A stretch of 64,000 nucleotides of DNA from Streptomyces sp. WM6378 (lineage in GTDB: Bacteria; Actinomycetota; Actinomycetes; Streptomycetales; Streptomycetaceae), in assembly GCF_001279695.1 (NCBI RefSeq), contig NZ_LGDD01000212.1:27877-91876 (forward strand), given 5' to 3'. The first letter of the stretch is position 1. Every line of letters starts with the position of its first letter. The notes beneath the pieces are model-generated. The model searched no databases. It saw nothing but the letters and a program-made list of their open reading frames with translations, and was not told the DNA's origin. The position numbers and the translations under genes were made by a program. Of this stretch, positions 41,282 through 50,035 are shown piece after piece.

Positions 41282-41580
41282 CTCACGAGTGACGGCAGAG
41301 GACGCCCGCCGCGCCGTGCCCGGAGGGGGCCGCCGGCCGCCCGCGCGGCCTGTATCCCTGCGGCGGTCAGTCGCAGAAGGTGCGGGTGACCGCGGTGCAC
41401 GCCGTCGGGGTCTGGCTCGCCCAGGCGGTGGCCGCAGGCGTCGAGGAAGCCCACGAGGCCGAGCAGCTCCAGGGCGTGGACGTCAGCCTCGCCCACGAGC
41501 ATGGGGTGCACGGTGCCCGAGGAACGCACGGCGGCGTCGCGCAGCGCGGTGAGCCGAGCGGGCGTCAGTCGTGGCGGCAT
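41266..41580 (-). CDS. Small unknown protein
   Basis: 104 residues, His- and Arg-rich with leucine-rich helices (DVHALELLGLVGFLDACGHR; LLRLTAAGIQAARAAGG), suggesting a small winged-helix-like fold. ATG at 41580, 4 nt after the preceding stop. The last codons and stop are embedded in the next type A promoter. Confidence 0.65.
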   Translation of the reverse strand: MPPRLTPARLTALRDAAVRSSGTVHPMLVGEADVHALELLGLVGFLDACGHRLGEPDPDGVHRGHPHLLRLTAAGIQAARAAGGPLRARRGGRPLPSLVSDPKN

Positions 41581-41584
41581 GTGC

Positions 41585-42169
41585 TCAGCCCCAGACCACG
41601 TCGCGGCCGTGCGCGGCGCACCACAGGGCGAGGGCGTGCAGCTCGAGCAGGCGCTGCTGGAGATACCCGGCCCTGCGTCCGCCCGTGTGCCAGCGGCCGC
41701 GAAAGTAGCCGTCGACGCCTGCGTCCTCGGGGGTCAGGGCGAGGGCGGCCAGCACCCGGCCGAGGAACTGCTCGGCGGGCATCTGGCCCGCGTCACCCGT
41801 TGCCGGCTCCCGGTCGGCGGCGGAAGTGGTGTCCCCCGCGCCCGGGGCGGAGGCGACTGCGGTTCCGGCCGGGTCCAGGGCTCCGAATCCGAGCAGGTGC
41901 GCCAGGCGATCCGCGTTCTGCTCGCTGACGTTCACCTCGGGCGCGTATGCCTCCGGGTCGGCGTCGTGCACATACAGCGGGTAATGCGGGCAGATGTCCG
42001 GCATCTCGCAGCCGGGCAGTGCGTCCCGCTCCGCGGGTGCGTCGAGGACTTCGGCCAGGGCCTTTTCGTACGTACGGTGGCGCACGGCGAGCTCGGTGGC
42101 CGGCCGGCAGCCGCAGCTGGCGGCGAACGCGCTGGCCGGCCGGTAGTCGGCGGTGAAGGTCACGGACAC
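41585..42169 (-). CDS. Unknown protein with Cys/His motif
   Basis: 194 residues from a GTG at 42169 (AAGGGTGA upstream); an upstream extension to 42259 is rejected. Cys/His cluster SCGCRPAT and PGCEMPDICPHYP. The C-terminal helical part is YLQQRLLELHALALWCAAHG. Second gene of the operon starting at 42762. Confidence 0.7.
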   Translation of the reverse strand: MSVTFTADYRPASAFAASCGCRPATELAVRHRTYEKALAEVLDAPAERDALPGCEMPDICPHYPLYVHDADPEAYAPEVNVSEQNADRLAHLLGFGALDPAGTAVASAPGAGDTTSAADREPATGDAGQMPAEQFLGRVLAALALTPEDAGVDGYFRGRWHTGGRRAGYLQQRLLELHALALWCAAHGRDVVWG

Positions 42170-42255
42170 GGTCTCACCCTTGTTGTCGCAGTTCAACGGC
42201 TGAATCCGCAGGCGACGGGCGGGTGTTGCGTGTCCCGCAACACCCGCCCGGCTGG

Positions 42256-42762
42256 TCACAGGCGAGCTGCAGCCGGGCCGACGGTGTGGACGTTCGGGGT
42301 GAACGGGGACTCCATGCCGGGGTTGGTGTGGAACAGCAGCTTGTGGATCGCGCGGGCGGTGAGCCAGTGCTCGTCCCAGTCGCCGTCGCTGTCGATGGCG
42401 AAGCAGTTGGGAGCGAGGGTGTGGGCCCGCAGCATGACGGCGGTGACCGCCATGTCGTACGGCTTGGGCCGCACGTCGCCGGTCTTGCAGAACGAGTAGG
42501 TGAAGCCCCGCTCGTCCCGGAACTGCGGCTCCAGCTCGATGGCGAAGGTCTCGTAGTCCTCGTCCGCGGCCATCAGGCCGTTGAAGACGATCGCATCGTC
42601 GTCGATCCGCGGCACCCCGGTGCCCGCGCCGCCCGCGAGCGCGATGTTCTGGGTCTGCTCGACCAGGTCCAGGATCGCGGCCGCGTCCAGGCGCAGCTGC
42701 AGCCAGTTGGAGAGGAAGTTCTCCGCCTGGGGCGTGTACGCGAAGTAGTTGGCGTGTCCCAT
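42256..42762 (-). CDS. Unknown 168-residue protein, first of a three-gene operon
   Basis: 168 residues from the ATG at 42762. It begins MGHANYFAYTPQAENFLSNW; the rest is acidic alpha/beta with DSDGDWDEHWL. AAGGAG lies about 10 nt upstream. No family recognised. Expressed from the type A promoter at 42839-42879 through the conserved leader hairpin. Confidence 0.7.
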   Translation of the reverse strand: MGHANYFAYTPQAENFLSNWLQLRLDAAAILDLVEQTQNIALAGGAGTGVPRIDDDAIVFNGLMAADEDYETFAIELEPQFRDERGFTYSFCKTGDVRPKPYDMAVTAVMLRAHTLAPNCFAIDSDGDWDEHWLTARAIHKLLFHTNPGMESPFTPNVHTVGPAAARL

Positions 42763-42807
42763 GAGGCAGAGCTCCTTGCGTCGGTACGGGGTCGTGGCGG
42801 CTGCCCC

Positions 42808-42879
42808 GGCGCTTGCGTCGCCCGAACAGCTATCCACTAATGTACTCCGCAAGGGTTATTGTGTCAAATTATGAGGGTC
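42808..42879 (-). promoter_or_regulatory. Type A promoter plus leader hairpin
   Basis: GACCCTC box (42873-42879), -35 TTGACA (42862-42867), 17-bp spacer, -10 TACATT (42839-42844). Leader hairpin at 42808-42822: stem GGCG/CGCC, loop ACGCAAG. Confidence 0.8.
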
Positions 42880-42921
42880 GCTCGTGTTGTGTGTGCCGAC
42901 GGTGCGGTGGCGCCCGGGGCC

Positions 42922-43737
42922 CTATGCGGCCGCCGCGCCCTCTGCGGCCATGCCGCCGAGGATGCGGAGGTGGCTCTCGCAGCCCTGGGCGAGCTCCCGC
43001 ATGTGCGTGTCGAGCGTCTTGTAGTCGACACCGTCCCCGAGGCGCAGGCTGCGGGCGGCCTCAACGGTCTGCTGCTCCACGGCGGTGAGCGGGTAGCCCT
43101 TCGCGACGGCGACCTCGATGTGGGCGAGAAGTTCCGGCACGCTCATGCCGGCGAACGGGAAGCCGGGCCGGTTGTGGGCACCGAGGCGAGGATTCGGCGG
43201 GATCCCGAACGTGTAGTCGCGGCGGTAGGTCTCGCACGCACGCTCGGAGCGGTCCGCGATACCGGAGAGTTCCGACACGTGCTCCGCTGCCGGGACGCCG
43301 CAGCCCTCGCACGGACCGGCGTGCTGCTGGTACTCGCGGCACACGTCGAGGTGTTGGGCGCGCGCGGCGTCCTCCGCCTGGCGAAGAGTGCTGAAGGTGT
43401 CGGGCTCGTCCCAGTCGTAGTACTGGGCGTTGACGTAGTAGTCCTGCTCGAACTGCCCGTTGTAGGACCACTGCCCCTTGGGGACGTAGGAGGCCGATGT
43501 GAGGCCGTGCGGGTCGAGGATGAGCCCGTTGTCGGCCCATACCTGGGCCGTGCAGCCGCATTCGGGGAAGCGGCGCACCCAGGAGACCGTGACGGTGTCG
43601 CCGCCCAGGGCGGCCGCTTCGAAGGCGAACGGCTCCGGGTGCCAGATCCGCTTCAACTGGTCCCAGGCGTCGGCGGGGGTGAGGGACGCGGCGACGCCGG
43701 AGGCGGTCAGAACGAGCGGCAGGGCAGGCGCAGCCAC
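42922..43737 (-). CDS. Unknown protein with Cys-rich centre
   Basis: 271 residues from a GTG at 43737 (AAGGAG 4 nt upstream). Tyr/Trp/Asp-rich central part (QDYYVNAQYYDWDEPDTFST) and possible metal-binding Cys (CREYQQHAGPCEGCGV). The C-terminus is helical. No type A promoter is seen directly upstream; a strong palindrome at 43858 insulates it from the operon before. Confidence 0.7.
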   Translation of the reverse strand: MAAPALPLVLTASGVAASLTPADAWDQLKRIWHPEPFAFEAAALGGDTVTVSWVRRFPECGCTAQVWADNGLILDPHGLTSASYVPKGQWSYNGQFEQDYYVNAQYYDWDEPDTFSTLRQAEDAARAQHLDVCREYQQHAGPCEGCGVPAAEHVSELSGIADRSERACETYRRDYTFGIPPNPRLGAHNRPGFPFAGMSVPELLAHIEVAVAKGYPLTAVEQQTVEAARSLRLGDGVDYKTLDTHMRELAQGCESHLRILGGMAAEGAAAA

Positions 43738-43857
43738 GATGCTCCTTGAAGGTTGGATGTGCGGGACGGCGGCGGGAAGTGTCGGCCTCGGCGGCGCGTG
43801 CGCGGCCGAGCGCGGTGATAGGGCGTCCTGGCGCCCGGGGGCGGATGCTTCCCGGGG

Positions 43858-43891
43858 CCGCTCGGGGAGGGCGGCCGCCCTCCCCGAGCGG
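43858..43891 (-). terminator. Perfect 34-bp palindrome, likely terminator
   Basis: 17-bp arms, CCGCTCGGGGAGGGCGG and its complement, with no spacer. It follows the operon ending at 44138/43904 and precedes the 42922 gene. Confidence 0.7.
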
Positions 43892-43903
43892 GGCGCGGGT
43901 CAG

Positions 43904-44107
43904 CTACTCGGGTGCGCGCTCGGAGCCGTACAGCAACTCGTCGAGCAGCCTGAGCTTTTCCTTCGTCCGGAACGGGCAGATCTCGACCTCCGGCGGCTCG
44001 TTCCTTGTCCATGTGGGTGAGTTCACGGGCGTCGTGCAGCTCGGTGTGCTTGAGCAATGCGCCCTCGCTCTAGACAACGCGGATGTGGGGCTCACACTGA
44101 AGGCCAC
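43904..44107 (-). CDS. Possible small protein at operon end
   Basis: 67 codons if the GTG at 44107 is used, or 40 from the GTG at 44023. Only the C-terminus looks coding (VEICPFRTKEKLRLLDELLY). No good ribosome binding site. Its stop lies 12 nt before the palindromic terminator, which supports an operon-end gene. Confidence 0.35.
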   Translation of the reverse strand: MAFSVSPTSALSRARAHCSSTPSCTTPVNSPTWTRNEPPEVEICPFRTKEKLRLLDELLYGSERAPE

Positions 44108-44137
44108 CGCCTGCCGCCCGGCAGCAGCGCCGATGAG

Positions 44138-45334
44138 CTAGGGCGTGCGGCCCTGGCGCCGGGCCGCGGCCTGGGCGCGGTCGGCGCGGATCAGCGACGC
44201 GGCCGCGCCCTCGGGGGAGTGGAACGGATCCGTGATGCCCGGTCCCGTCCACCGGCCGTCATCGGTGGGGCGCACAGGCCCGAGCTCCGTGGAGCCCATG
44301 CGGACGGACAGCTCGCCGCTCCCGGACAGGACGCCGAGCCGGGCGAAGCCGAGCGCGTCGTTGATGTCGCGGACGGTCCCCAAACGGTCGGTGTCGTCGA
44401 GCACCAGCGCGGTGGCCTCCAGCCGCTCGCCGGTCTCAGCGCTCAGCGCCGACAACTCCCGCAGGAGGCTGTCGGCCTCGCCCTGGCCGCCGGGCGCGGT
44501 CGTCGCGGCGGCTTCCCCGGCGGCGGCCCGGACCGCCTCCAACTGCGTGCTCGTCGAGCGGCAGTTGCGCGCGGAACCGGCGGACTTGTCGCCGGGCAGG
44601 GCACCCATGGCCGCTTCGATCCCGGAGAAGTCCGTCCCGGACGAGGACGTCGAGCGCAGGTCCTGCCAGATGCGGTGCAGCGTCGCCAGATCCGCGTCGG
44701 CGCCGTGCCGTACGGCATACCGTCCGGACAGACCGGCCGGCGGCTGCGCGGCGGTCGCCTCCAGGCGTACGCGGGCCTGGTGGCAGAGGGTCAGCAGTCG
44801 CGCGAGCGGGAGGCCGAGCCAGTCGCGGGCGTCGCCGGTCGACGCGTCCAGCAGGGTCTGGGCGGGGACCTGGACCCGTGGGATCAACCGCGCGATGCGG
44901 CGGCACCCGGTGCGGCTGTGCACCGCATCGAGCTCCCGGCGGACGGTCTCGAGCCCGTCGAGTATCGCGGCGACGGACGGCTCGCGCAGGGCGTAGAAGG
45001 TGAAGACCCGGGCGGTGGTGTCGATCAGGTCCTGGCGCTGCAGCGGGATCAGGCCGACCGCGACCCGCGCCTCGGGGGCACCGGAGTAGGGCGTGGGCGG
45101 AGCGTCGGGCAACCCGTGCGCGGCGATGTGGAACATGGCGGCGTCGTCGCCCGCGCTCAGCAGGCTCGGCCGGATGGGGCCGACGTCGCGGCCGACCCGG
45201 GCGCGGTGTCCCCCGCCGCTGCAGGAGCGCACCTGTCCCACGGCGCGGCCGTCCGGGTCCAGGAGGTCGTGGTCCTCGGGTCCGGCCGGCCGCAGCCGGA
45301 AGGCGGGGAAGGAGTCGAGCGGTCGGGTATCCAC
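44138..45334 (-). CDS. Unknown 398-residue protein
   Basis: 398 residues from a GTG at 45334. N-terminal region with SFPAFRLRPAGPEDHDLLDP; centre helical (REPSVAAILDGLETVRRELD); C-terminal region with DRLGTVRDINDALGFARLGV. No motif recognised. Fourth gene of the operon beginning at 46799. Confidence 0.7.
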   Translation of the reverse strand: MDTRPLDSFPAFRLRPAGPEDHDLLDPDGRAVGQVRSCSGGGHRARVGRDVGPIRPSLLSAGDDAAMFHIAAHGLPDAPPTPYSGAPEARVAVGLIPLQRQDLIDTTARVFTFYALREPSVAAILDGLETVRRELDAVHSRTGCRRIARLIPRVQVPAQTLLDASTGDARDWLGLPLARLLTLCHQARVRLEATAAQPPAGLSGRYAVRHGADADLATLHRIWQDLRSTSSSGTDFSGIEAAMGALPGDKSAGSARNCRSTSTQLEAVRAAAGEAAATTAPGGQGEADSLLRELSALSAETGERLEATALVLDDTDRLGTVRDINDALGFARLGVLSGSGELSVRMGSTELGPVRPTDDGRWTGPGITDPFHSPEGAAASLIRADRAQAAARRQGRTP

Positions 45335-45374
45335 GTAGATCGCTTTCGGTAGAGGAGGAGCGTGGCACCCGGGT

Positions 45375-45392
45375 CCCGCCCCTCGGGGCGGG
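45375..45392 (-). terminator. Short intercistronic hairpin
   Basis: CCCGCCCC / GGGGCGGG with a 2-nt centre (effective loop larger), between the 163- and 398-residue genes. Possibly mRNA-stabilising. Confidence 0.4.
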
Positions 45393-45405
45393 CCGTGCCG
45401 GGCCG

Positions 45406-45897
45406 TCAGAGGCCGTAGGGGTGGGTGCGAGCGCGCGCCACCAGCTGGTTGCGGACCTCCGTCGCGCGGGACTCGTTCAGCCCCAGGTCCGAGATGACGG
45501 CGAGCGCGCGCTCTTCGCGCCGGCGGGCACGGGCCATGTCGGTGCGGGCCTGATGGGCGTCCGTCAGGACACGCGCGGCGAGTAGTTCACGCGCGGCGGT
45601 GACCACCGGGCGCAGCTCGTCGAGGTGGTCGGCGAGGACACGCCCGGCGTGGTCGGCGACCGGCTCACGCATGACCTGGACCGAAGCGAGGTATCCCGAC
45701 TGTTTGCTGCGCACGGAATGCAGCTGCCAGGCGGCCCCATCGGCCCGGGTGAAGTAGACGTAGAAGACCAGCGGGATCCGGTAGTGGGTGCGGACCTCGG
45801 CGAAGAGCCCTAGGACCGGATCGTCGCTGGGACCGGGGCGCGTGGGGCTGAAGGTGATGGTGGCGGGCCTGCCGTCGAGGTCGTGGGAGACCGTCAC
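45406..45897 (-). CDS. Unknown 163-residue protein
   Basis: 163 residues from a GTG at 45897. N-terminal beta-rich half (ATITFSPTRPG; IPLVFYVYFTRADGAAWQLH), C-terminal basic helical half (RARRREERALAVISDLGLNE). Third gene of its operon. Not recognised. Confidence 0.65.
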   Translation of the reverse strand: MTVSHDLDGRPATITFSPTRPGPSDDPVLGLFAEVRTHYRIPLVFYVYFTRADGAAWQLHSVRSKQSGYLASVQVMREPVADHAGRVLADHLDELRPVVTAARELLAARVLTDAHQARTDMARARRREERALAVISDLGLNESRATEVRNQLVARARTHPYGL

Positions 45898-45994
45898 CGA
45901 GGGCGGGCCCTGGCGGTAGTCGATCGGCGGGGTGTTGTGTGGATCAGGAATGGCGAGTCCTCAATTCACGTCACGGTGGGGTGAGCTGGGGCGG

Positions 45995-46315
45995 TCAGGC
46001 CGTCCGCAGGAGCAGCCGCAGGGCCTCGGGGCGGATCTCGTTGTCCTGGACGACAGTGCCGTCTGGGGCCGTCCAGAACGCCAAGGTGGTGCCGTCCCGG
46101 TCGATGACGGTGCGCATCAGGGTGCGGGAGCCGTCGGCGACGACGTCGCCGCGACGGAAGGGACCGGGAAGGACTTCGATGTTCAGGTCGTCCTCGGACT
46201 CGAAATCGATGTACGTGCGCGACGTGAGCTCGAGCTGGCCCGGCGCGTGCCGCTCAACGGTCCCTGCGATCACGACGCGTACGTGGTCGCCGGGGGACAG
46301 GCGAGGGATCGGCAT
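45995..46315 (-). CDS. Small beta-rich unknown protein
   Basis: 106 residues. SPGDHVRVVIAGTVERHAPG, then GPFRRGDVVADGSRTLM suggest a small SH3/OB-like barrel. ATG at 46315. Second gene of its operon. Confidence 0.7.
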   Translation of the reverse strand: MPIPRLSPGDHVRVVIAGTVERHAPGQLELTSRTYIDFESEDDLNIEVLPGPFRRGDVVADGSRTLMRTVIDRDGTTLAFWTAPDGTVVQDNEIRPEALRLLLRTA

Positions 46316-46409
46316 GAGACTCCTCTGTGAAGGGGTGCGCGGCCCAGAGGCCGGCCATCGGGCTGACCGGCGCAGGGAAAGTGGTGTCCCCTCGCGGCCG
46401 GCGCGGGGA

Positions 46410-46799
46410 TCAGACGGCGAGGGTGAGCGCGGCGCCGCGCTCCGGCGTGACGGCCGGCGCGGGGACGGAGGTGGCGATGATGACCATGACGAGCTCGTCC
46501 GGCCGCCACACGAAGGACTCGCCGTCGAGCGCGAGCGAGTCGCCCGCGGTGTCCATCACCGGCTGGGCCTGGTAGGTGGCGTAGGTGTGCACGGCCCAGA
46601 AGATCCCGCGCCGGGCCGCGGTCGGCTGCTCGCAGTCGCCCAGGTACCAGTCGCCCGGCTGAACGTCCCGGGCGGGGATCACCCGCAGCCCGGCGGGGTC
46701 GATCCCGGCCGGCGGCTGCTGGTAGGCGTATCCGAGGGAGTCGGCCAGAGGCCGAGCGGTCACGATGACCGGGATGAAAGCGGCGTCCATGACGGCCAT
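46410..46799 (-). CDS. Unknown 129-residue protein, first of a long operon
   Basis: 129 residues. VIPARDVQPGDWYLGDCEQP and SFVWRPDELVMVIIATSVPA indicate a beta-rich fold. ATG at 46799 after CGAGGAG. Expressed from the type A promoter at 46874 through a conserved leader hairpin. The ESFVWRPDE segment recalls ESFVWEPGD at the C-terminus of the membrane protein at 54071. Confidence 0.7.
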   Translation of the reverse strand: MAVMDAAFIPVIVTARPLADSLGYAYQQPPAGIDPAGLRVIPARDVQPGDWYLGDCEQPTAARRGIFWAVHTYATYQAQPVMDTAGDSLALDGESFVWRPDELVMVIIATSVPAPAVTPERGAALTLAV

Positions 46800-46842
46800 G
46801 AGCAGACTCCTCGGCTAGGGGGGTGCGTAGTGGTCTACGGCC

Positions 46843-46914
46843 CGGTGCTTGCTTCACCGAACCCGACAACATAAATGTACCCCACAAGGGTTAGTAAGGC
46901 AATTTAAAAGGGTC
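46843..46914 (-). promoter_or_regulatory. Type A promoter plus leader hairpin
   Basis: GACCCTTTTAAA box ending at 46914, -35 TTGCCT (46897-46902), 17-bp spacer, -10 TACATT (46874-46879). Leader hairpin 46843-46859: stem CGGTG/CACCG, loop AAGCAAG. Confidence 0.8.
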
Positions 46915-46929
46915 ACGAAAGTTGGGGAA

Positions 46930-47240
46930 GTGCGCTGCAGACCCCGCGCGTCATCCCCTCGACCGCGCTGCACCGCCAGCGACCGGAGCTCCTTTACTCC
47001 CGGCTGATGCAGCAGCCACCGCCCATGACAGCGCATTGGAGCCGGGCCCAATGCTGCGCCTCGCTGCGCCTGTGACCTGCGCATTCGCATTCCGCTGCAG
47101 GGCAGACGTCGCCGGACGCGGGACGCAGCGCCGCGCAGCGCGGCCCCCGCTGCCCTGGGGAGTGCCGATTGCAGCCGCTGCCTGCTGCCCGGGGCAGCAC
47201 GAGCTGCTGCACGCGGGCGGGGTCGAAAGCGACTGCGCGG
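46930..47240. repeat. GCWGC-dense tract 1
   Basis: About 16 GCAGC/GCTGC pentamers in ~310 nt, where one or two are expected by chance at this base composition. No credible gene. It lies just upstream of the type A promoter at 46874. Could be a protein-binding array (partition, replication) or a methylation-rich tract. Confidence 0.5.
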
Positions 47241-47296
47241 TCCCCGGCCGGAGTTGAGCGTCGCCCCTCCGGGGCGGGGCACGTCCGGCGCCGGCG

Positions 47297-47550
47297 TCAG
47301 GACAGCATCCCTTTCAGCTTCGCCGTTCCGTCCGTGATCTCCTCGTCGAGGCGTTGCAGGTCCCGCAGGATGTCCGACGGAGGCCGGTTGACCACCGCTT
47401 TGTGGTCAACCTCCTGGTAGCGGTTCAGGGACAGGTCGTAGCCCCGCGCAGGGATGTCTGCATTGGGAACCGTGAAGGGCTGCTCGGAGCCGTCCCTGCG
47501 GCGCCAACGGATCAGCAGGTCTGGGAGGTTGTTCTTCGCGTGCTCCTCGC
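47297..47550 (-). pseudogene. Remnant of a type I restriction-modification HsdM C-terminus
   Basis: About 85 residues matching the end of HsdM methylase subunits: EEHAKNNLPDLLIRW, then FTVPNADIPARGYDLSLNRY and PPSDILRDLQRLDEEITDG. The catalytic N-terminal domain is absent, and upstream the frame becomes unrelated. No HsdS or HsdR is near. A relic of a lost restriction system. Confidence 0.75.
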
Positions 47551-47603
47551 GCCGCCGGACGACTCTGCACCACGAGCCCGGGGCCGGCGGGAGACGCCCG
47601 CCC

Positions 47604-48302
47604 TCACGGGTCGTGGAAGACGAGATGGGCCGCATACCGGGTGGGCGGAGTTCCGTCGCGGTGCCGTACGAGGATCAATCCGTCCGTGCCGGCGTCGTGC
47701 CACACGCCGTCATGGTCAATGGGCGACACCACGCCGGTGCGCTCGCCGTCGGCCGTACGGATCACCACGCGCTGGCCCCACTGCAGCCGAGCCGGGTCAA
47801 CCGGCTGCCCGGTCAGCCACGGCAGCACGTTGTCCCGGTAGCAGTAGAGGCTGCCGAGCTCTTCGAGCAGCCGCTTGCCGATGATGCACCGCTCGAAGGT
47901 GCTCCAGAAGGTATGCGCGCGCCGGCACAGCGAGCAGCGCGCGGATTCCTCGTAGATCGCACGGGCCAGGTGGGCGCGGCAGTCCTCGATCTGCGGCCCG
48001 GTGGGGCGCAGCGTCTCGTCGACGTAGACCAGGCTGCTCGGAGTGGCGCAGTCGTCCGTGCCGTCGCGTCCTTCGAGGACGACCTGCCGGTGGCGGGACG
48101 ATGCGTCCAGTCGCGTACGGAGCACGGTGCGCGGAGTCCGGTCGGGGTCGCGGGCCTGGAAGACCAGCGATCCCGCCGGGTACTGCAGGACCGACTCCAC
48201 CGGACGGCGCACACGGCGCGTACGGCGTTCGGGTCCCTTCGGGGTGCTGGGCGTCGTGGGTGTTGCCGAGGGCTCATGTGACGGGATCAGAGGAGAAGTC
48301 AC
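47604..48302 (-). CDS. Unknown 232-residue protein
   Basis: 232 residues. The GTG at 48302 overlaps the upstream stop as GTGA. Thr/Pro-rich N-terminus, then a Cys cluster (RCSLCRRAHTFWSTFERC) and a C-terminal beta domain (QRVVIRTADGERTGVVSPID). Third gene of the operon starting at 49448. Confidence 0.7.
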   Translation of the reverse strand: MTSPLIPSHEPSATPTTPSTPKGPERRTRRVRRPVESVLQYPAGSLVFQARDPDRTPRTVLRTRLDASSRHRQVVLEGRDGTDDCATPSSLVYVDETLRPTGPQIEDCRAHLARAIYEESARCSLCRRAHTFWSTFERCIIGKRLLEELGSLYCYRDNVLPWLTGQPVDPARLQWGQRVVIRTADGERTGVVSPIDHDGVWHDAGTDGLILVRHRDGTPPTRYAAHLVFHDP

Positions 48303-49165
48303 CGGGCGCCCGCCCCACTGCGGACGGCCGCGGGCCCGCTACCTGCGGGGAACCCGGCGAAGGTGCCGGCTCCGAGCGTGATGGTGGGCCGCGGCCGTGG
48401 CCCACGGGTGACCGTTCCCATCGACAGATGCCGTTCGTAGGCCATGGCCGGCCCCAGCTCGTAGTCCCAGCCGTACGGCAGATCGTCGAGGGTGACGTCC
48501 CGGTAGGTGCGTTCGATGACGACCTCCATCGGCACCAGGTCGTCCGGGGTCCGGGTGCACCGATGGCACTCGCGCATGTCTCCCTCGCCAGGCAGGCGAT
48601 GGAGCATCTCCCAGTCGGTGCGGCCGTGCTCGCGCCGGTGAATCCCGGCGAGCCGGGCCAGCTCGGCGCGCACGGCGTCGCCGGTCGTCAGCACGGTGGG
48701 CCCCTGGCCGTAGAACCGGTAGAAGAGGGAGCTGTCCGGGTTGGGCGGCGCTGGCGTCGGCTCACCGGGGCCCGGCAGCGCGTCCAGCGCGATCGGCCGC
48801 GCCGTGGTGATCGTGTGCTCCTCGGCCAGGCGGTCCACGACGCTCCACTTCTCGGCGAACGCCCAGTGACCGCGGACGGCGTAGGGGACGCTGATGTGCG
48901 CCCGGTCCGTGGCGCTGCGGGCGCGGTAGTGCCGGGAGTGGATGATCCACGCGACGTGGTGGAACCGGGCCAGGCGGAAGACGTGGTCGGGATCGACGGT
49001 CATGCGCGGCGCGGGCAGGTGGGGCTCGTCCGGCTCGAAGAGGAGGTGGACCCCGTCGCTCAGGTCAGAGCCGTGCCCGTCCAGCGCGGCGATGCTCGCC
49101 GGCCGGAGGCCGTCCGTGATGACGACGGCGCCGGCGTACAGGTCCTTGGCTGCGATGCTGTGCAT
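48299..49165 (-). CDS. Unknown 288-residue protein
   Basis: 288 residues from the ATG at 49165 (GAAGGAG 3 nt upstream); a longer frame to 49561 is discarded. Central His/Arg segment (ARFHHVAWIIHSRHYRARSA) and a Cys pair (RECHRCTRTPDDL). Coupled to the next gene by GTGA. Not recognised. Confidence 0.75.
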   Translation of the reverse strand: MHSIAAKDLYAGAVVITDGLRPASIAALDGHGSDLSDGVHLLFEPDEPHLPAPRMTVDPDHVFRLARFHHVAWIIHSRHYRARSATDRAHISVPYAVRGHWAFAEKWSVVDRLAEEHTITTARPIALDALPGPGEPTPAPPNPDSSLFYRFYGQGPTVLTTGDAVRAELARLAGIHRREHGRTDWEMLHRLPGEGDMRECHRCTRTPDDLVPMEVVIERTYRDVTLDDLPYGWDYELGPAMAYERHLSMGTVTRGPRPRPTITLGAGTFAGFPAGSGPAAVRSGAGAR

Positions 49166-49235
49166 GTGCTCCTTCAGGTCGTTTGGTGAAGTGCCGTACG
49201 GCCCGAACTCCTCCGGTAGCCGCGCCCCGGACCGG

Positions 49236-49448
49236 TCAGCCGGTGGTGGTCGTGGCCGAGCCGGTGAGGGCCGCATCGAAAACGAGATCGCGCGCCTCGC
49301 GGGGTTCCAGCAGTGCGGCGATGCGGAGCTGCTGGATCGTCTCGGGCATGTCCCAGGGGCCGAAGGTGCGGCCGGGCAAGGCGGAGAACTCGGCGGTGTA
49401 GCGGCCGCGGCCGGGGGCGGCGTGGACGGTGACGGTCGTGGTGACCAC
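49236..49448 (-). CDS. Small unknown protein, first of operon
   Basis: 70 residues from a GTG at 49448, GAAGGAG 9 nt upstream. RYTAEFSALPGRTFGPWDMP, then ETIQQLRIAALLEPREARDL. Head gene of the type A unit at 49567. Confidence 0.65.
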   Translation of the reverse strand: MVTTTVTVHAAPGRGRYTAEFSALPGRTFGPWDMPETIQQLRIAALLEPREARDLVFDAALTGSATTTTG

Positions 49449-49566
49449 GAGGCGGGACTCCTTCGGGAAGGCAGGCTGCCGGCGGCCCGGCGGGTGGTGT
49501 CCCCCTGGGCGTGGCATGGATCTGGCTGATCTCGAAGGAGAACGAAGCCCCCTCTATACATTCCCT

Positions 49567-49606
49567 AATGTACTCGCCTACTTCAATGCGTCAAGTTAAT
49601 AGGGTC
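49567..49606 (-). promoter_or_regulatory. Type A promoter
   Basis: GACCCTATTAAC (to 49606), -35 TTGACG (49589-49594), 16-bp spacer, -10 TACATT (49567-49572). The leader can form a short GGGG/CTCC hairpin with a different loop, not ANGCAAG. Confidence 0.75.
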
Positions 49607-50035
49607 ACAGGAAGGGGGTGCGGCCTAGGGTTGGCCCGTCTCGGACGCCGAAGAGTCGCTGCTCGGCGGAACGGCGCGGGCAGGAGCCGGTTGCGGCCGA
49701 TATCCGGGAGCGGAGGCCCAGGCCGCGTAACGACGGCCGGCCCGGGTCGTTGGTGGTGTGGGGCGTCTGGTGGGGTCGCCCCCGGTCCCGGGAGCGTACG
49801 GCCCGGCTGGCCCGAAGGTGCCCCGCATCATCCCCACCGGCCACCCCTCCGGCATGACGTCCGGCAAGGTTCGCCGAGCCGCACCACGCGAAGGCGCGTC
49901 GACCGGCACCCCGCCCGCCCCGGCTCGCCTCCGGGGGCGGCCTCACTCTGACGGCGATCAACGCCCCTTCGGGTATCGCCTCGCCAAGGTGGAGCGGATG
50001 CAGCGAGCCCTCGGCGCGGCCAACGGATCCCCCTG
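49607..50035. other. 429-nt region with no assured gene
   Basis: A rightward frame, 49758-50036, ends with a protein-like tail (YRLAKVERMQRALGAANG) but lacks a ribosome binding site. Otherwise nothing was recognised. Confidence 0.35.

Noticed and set aside
46994..47212. Cys-rich minus-strand frame in the GCWGC tract
   Set aside because: Its composition follows from the repeated TGC/GCA bases; no ribosome binding site.
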